Positions 4,663-7,025 of a stretch of DNA of 7,025 nt are shown here, one piece after another; position 1 is the first letter of the stretch; each line of letters starts with the position of its first letter. The notes under the pieces are model-generated. The model did no database searches, had not been told where the DNA came from, and saw only the letters and a program-made list of their open reading frames with translations. The DNA is from an uncultured Clostridia bacterium (GTDB taxonomy: Bacteria > Bacillota > Clostridia > TANB77 > CAG-508), in contig CANQES010000069.1 in NCBI GenBank assembly GCA_947595555.1, positions 1 through 7,025 on the forward strand. The letters run 5' to 3'. Made by a program: the position numbers and the translations under genes.

Positions 4663-5631
4663 ATGAAAGAAAAAAAATCTAAACTTATAAAAGTACTTTT
4701 AGTATTAGGAATGATTTTTTTATGCGTAGCTATTTATTTTATAGGTATTAATTATTATAAGGAACAAAAAGAAAAAGAAAAAATTAATAATGAACTAGCA
4801 AGAGAAAAAATGATGAATGAGAAACTATATACATTAGAAAATTATCCCAAAGTAGATGCATCACTTGCTACACAACCTTTAGCTAATGCAATTATTAAAA
4901 ATTTTACAAGAGAAAATGTAAATGAAGAAACTTTGAACTATTCTAATACACATCCAGCATATGTAAAATTAATAAATGATGAAGTTGATTTAATATTGGT
5001 AACTGAACCATCTCAAGAAGAGTTAGCTTTAGCTGCTGAAAAAGGTGTCGAATTGGAAGTTATACCTGTCGTAAAAGAAGGTTTTGTTTTCTATGTAAAT
5101 TCTAAAAATCCAATAGATAATTTAACTACAAAACAAATTCAGCAAATTTATACAGGAGACATAACTAATTGGAATGTATTAGGTGGTAATGATGAAAAAA
5201 TTACTGCATATCAGAGACCAACAAATTCTGGCTCTCAAACAGGAATGCTATCATTAGTAATGAAAGGCTTAAATTTAATGGAAGCTCCAAAAGAAACCTT
5301 AGTAGAAACAATGTCTGAAATAATTAACTTAGTTTCTAATTATACTAATGGAAAAAATGCAATCGGTTACTCTTATTATTATTATGCAAATACAATGTTT
5401 AAAACTATCGATGAAAATGTAGCTAGCAATATAAAATTATTGGCAATTGATAATGTAAAGCCAAATAATCAAACAATAAAAGATTCTAGTTATCCATTTA
5501 CAACAGCTTATTATATTGTAATAAATAAAGCTGATGCTCCTAACTCTGCCTCTAGGATATTGGCTAAACAGCTTTTATCTGAAAGAGGGCAAAAAGTAGC
5601 TGAAGAAGCAGGATATGTACCAGTAAATTAG
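4663..5631 (+). CDS. Membrane-anchored PstS-like periplasmic-binding-fold protein
   Basis: This 322-residue protein has a lysine-rich N-terminus, one hydrophobic segment (about 9-29) and a short charged coiled-coil-like linker (32-55, KEQKEKEKINNELAREK), then a PstS-type solute-binding domain (about 60-322). Recognisable elements are VDASLATQPLANAI (64-77), VDLILVTEP (108-116), IYTGDITNWNVLGG (162-175), QRPTNSGSQTGM (184-195) and NAIGYSYYYY (232-241). Cys21 (IFLC) is not a good lipobox because Leu occupies the -1 position, so I read the anchor as an uncleaved transmembrane helix, unlike classical lipoprotein PstS. Against E. coli PstS, Arg135/Ser139/Gly140 appear as Arg185/Ser189/Gly190, but Asp137 appears as Thr187 and Asp56 perhaps as Glu115, so the ligand may not be phosphate. 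No pstC, pstA or pstB follows; the next gene begins 12 bases later and is another anchored extracytoplasmic protein. GGGGG at 4651-4655 is the ribosome binding site. Confidence 0.82.
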   Translation: MKEKKSKLIKVLLVLGMIFLCVAIYFIGINYYKEQKEKEKINNELAREKMMNEKLYTLENYPKVDASLATQPLANAIIKNFTRENVNEETLNYSNTHPAYVKLINDEVDLILVTEPSQEELALAAEKGVELEVIPVVKEGFVFYVNSKNPIDNLTTKQIQQIYTGDITNWNVLGGNDEKITAYQRPTNSGSQTGMLSLVMKGLNLMEAPKETLVETMSEIINLVSNYTNGKNAIGYSYYYYANTMFKTIDENVASNIKLLAIDNVKPNNQTIKDSSYPFTTAYYIVINKADAPNSASRILAKQLLSERGQKVAEEAGYVPVN

Positions 5632-5643
5632 AGGAGTTTTGAA

Positions 5644-7025
5644 ATGAAAGAAAAAAATTTTAAAAGTTTTTTAATAAAATTTGCTATATTTTCTATATTA
5701 TTGATAGGACTGACAGTTGTTGCCATTTATATTACTGTACAATATTTAGAAAAAAATGATAAAGATGTTGAACCAGACATAACTGAAACCGTTGAAAAAG
5801 AAAAACCAAAGATTACTGCAACAGATAGTAAATACGGAATTCAATCATATAATGAAACTTATGATTTAAATTCCTTACAAATAACAAATTATTATGATGT
5901 TAATGGAAAAATTACTACTGAGAATCCAATGACTGATGATATGACAGATGTATATGTTAATTATATAGACATCCAAGGGCTAAAAGATAAAAATATTCAA
6001 GATTCAATTAATGAAAAGCTAAAACAAACAGCTTATTCATTAAAGGACGATAATAGTTGTGTCCATGCATGGGTAACAGCAAATTTTTCTAATGTTTTAT
6101 CAGTTAATTTTCATACAGATTACGACGATAATAAATGTCTTAATATTGATTTAACAACAGGAAATGATATTCCATTAGAAAAAGTATTTGTTTCCTCTGC
6201 CCCACTAAATTCTTATCTTGCAGATGGATTATATAAAAGCTTGGCATGGAATGAATCTGAAAAAGAAGATTATGAAAGCTTACATGACATGAATAATTAT
6301 GACACATCAGAATATGAAGATAAATTTTTGATGCTCATCAATAACTATAATAAAATTAAAGATAACAACATAGAATATAATATTTTTCCTTCATCTATCA
6401 GTATTTATGGCTTAATAGATAAAGAAATTGTTGATAATGATGATGTAGACATTAGTATTAACGTTGATTTTGTTGAACATATTGAGGACATTGCAATTTA
6501 TAAGAGGTTTTTAACAAATCAAAGTATTTATGAAAATGATGATATCGGAGCAAAAGGTATTATTGTACTAACACCATATATAGAAGTAGATGGCTATATT
6601 AAAAATTTAAGTTATGGAAAAATACAAGATAATATTTTTGTTGAAGAAGTTATTGAAGGTGATTTAGAAAATATAAGTAATTTACAGACTATTACCGAAT
6701 ATATTAAAAAATTATCTAATGAACAAAAAGAAACTTTAAAGAAAAGAGATTTAAATGATAAAGCTTTATTTTTTCAAAGGGTATATTATATAGAAGAAAA
6801 TGAAAAATATAATGTTATATATTTATCTACTTCAGAAACTACTTGCTCTCGTGATTACTTTGAAAATTCTGCTTTTAAGGATTACATTAAGCTTAAACTA
6901 TCTCCTACTGTAGAAGCGCAGTTATTGAAGTTTGACCCGTATATGAAAGATACATTTCCAAATATGGACATAGCTGATGAAGAGCATACAGATATCTACA
7001 TTAGTAAAGATGGAAAATTTTTAGG
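5644..7025 (+). CDS. Membrane-anchored extracytoplasmic protein with RsiV/DUF3298-like region (cut by window edge)
   Basis: ATG at 5644 opens a frame of 460 complete codons with no stop before the right edge, so the C-terminus is missing. GAGGAG (5631-5636) overlaps the stop of the preceding gene and lies 7 bases before the start, so the two are an operon. The protein has a short cytoplasmic head (MKEKNFKSFLIK), one transmembrane segment (about 13-34) and an acidic linker (about 36-57). A large extracytoplasmic part follows. Around residues 102-190 the pattern VYVNYIDIQGLKDKNIQDSI followed by LSVNFHTDYD and LNIDLTTGNDIPLEKVF resembles the DUF4163/DUF3298 region of RsiV- and PdaC-like proteins (a 'GL.d..iq..IN..l' helix, then beta strands ending in 'L.tG..i.L..vF'). 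A similar mixed alpha/beta style continues to the edge, with only three Cys seen (139, 165 and about 403). No catalytic deacetylase motif is visible. The head resembles that of the preceding protein (both MKEK plus Lys-rich then a helix). Function unknown. Confidence 0.75.
   Translation, partial: MKEKNFKSFLIKFAIFSILLIGLTVVAIYITVQYLEKNDKDVEPDITETVEKEKPKITATDSKYGIQSYNETYDLNSLQITNYYDVNGKITTENPMTDDMTDVYVNYIDIQGLKDKNIQDSINEKLKQTAYSLKDDNSCVHAWVTANFSNVLSVNFHTDYDDNKCLNIDLTTGNDIPLEKVFVSSAPLNSYLADGLYKSLAWNESEKEDYESLHDMNNYDTSEYEDKFLMLINNYNKIKDNNIEYNIFPSSISIYGLIDKEIVDNDDVDISINVDFVEHIEDIAIYKRFLTNQSIYENDDIGAKGIIVLTPYIEVDGYIKNLSYGKIQDNIFVEEVIEGDLENISNLQTITEYIKKLSNEQKETLKKRDLNDKALFFQRVYYIEENEKYNVIYLSTSETTCSRDYFENSAFKDYIKLKLSPTVEAQLLKFDPYMKDTFPNMDIADEEHTDIYISKDGKFL

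Noticed and set aside
4663..5631. Classical phosphate ABC transporter binding protein PstS of a pst operon
   Set aside because: No lipobox, altered ligand residue, and the following gene is not a permease; called PstS-like only.

Overview
The window comes from a very AT-rich (by eye about 30% GC or less), endospore-forming Bacillota, most likely a clostridial lineage. The basis is a canonical forespore sigma factor (SigG), a dipicolinate synthase subunit, a SpoVV/YlbJ-type sporulation membrane protein, strong AGGAGG/GGGGG-type ribosome binding sites and A/T-biased codons. I cannot name the species. No tRNA, rRNA, CRISPR array, insertion sequence or phage gene is visible.

Layout. Positions 1-278 (minus) hold the N-terminal part of a class I SAM-dependent methyltransferase that runs off the left edge and has a good SigA-type promoter. 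Divergent from it, sigG (409-1185, TTG start) has a SigF/SigG-like promoter whose -35 element abuts the methyltransferase -35. Next comes dpaA (1247-2140, dipicolinate synthase subunit A), whose end overlaps the start of uppP (2130-2990, undecaprenyl-diphosphatase) by 11 bases. A SigA-type promoter directly after uppP precedes a 40-residue single-pass membrane microprotein (3064-3186). A perfect 18-bp hairpin (3180-3220) separates this plus-strand block from a minus-strand block and contains both flanking stop codons. The minus-strand block is spoVV/ylbJ (4536-3478) followed by a 72-residue Tyr/Met/Cys-rich small protein (3427-3209). Divergent from spoVV are two plus-strand genes for membrane-anchored extracytoplasmic proteins: a PstS-like solute-binding protein (4663-5631) and, 12 bases further on, a large protein with an RsiV/DUF3298-like region (5644 to the right edge, incomplete).

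How the genes fit together. The centre is a sporulation cluster. SigG drives late forespore genes. DpaA makes dipicolinic acid (DPA) in the mother cell, and SpoVV is known in Bacillus subtilis to move DPA across the outer forespore membrane, so a synthesis gene and a transport gene for the same spore metabolite lie about 1.3 kb apart. UppP recycles the lipid carrier for peptidoglycan and is translationally coupled to dpaA, which suggests a mother-cell supply for cortex synthesis. The usual partner dpaB does not follow dpaA. The last two genes look like an envelope pair of unknown purpose: a phosphate-binding-protein fold without an adjacent ABC transporter, plus an RsiV-like ectodomain protein.
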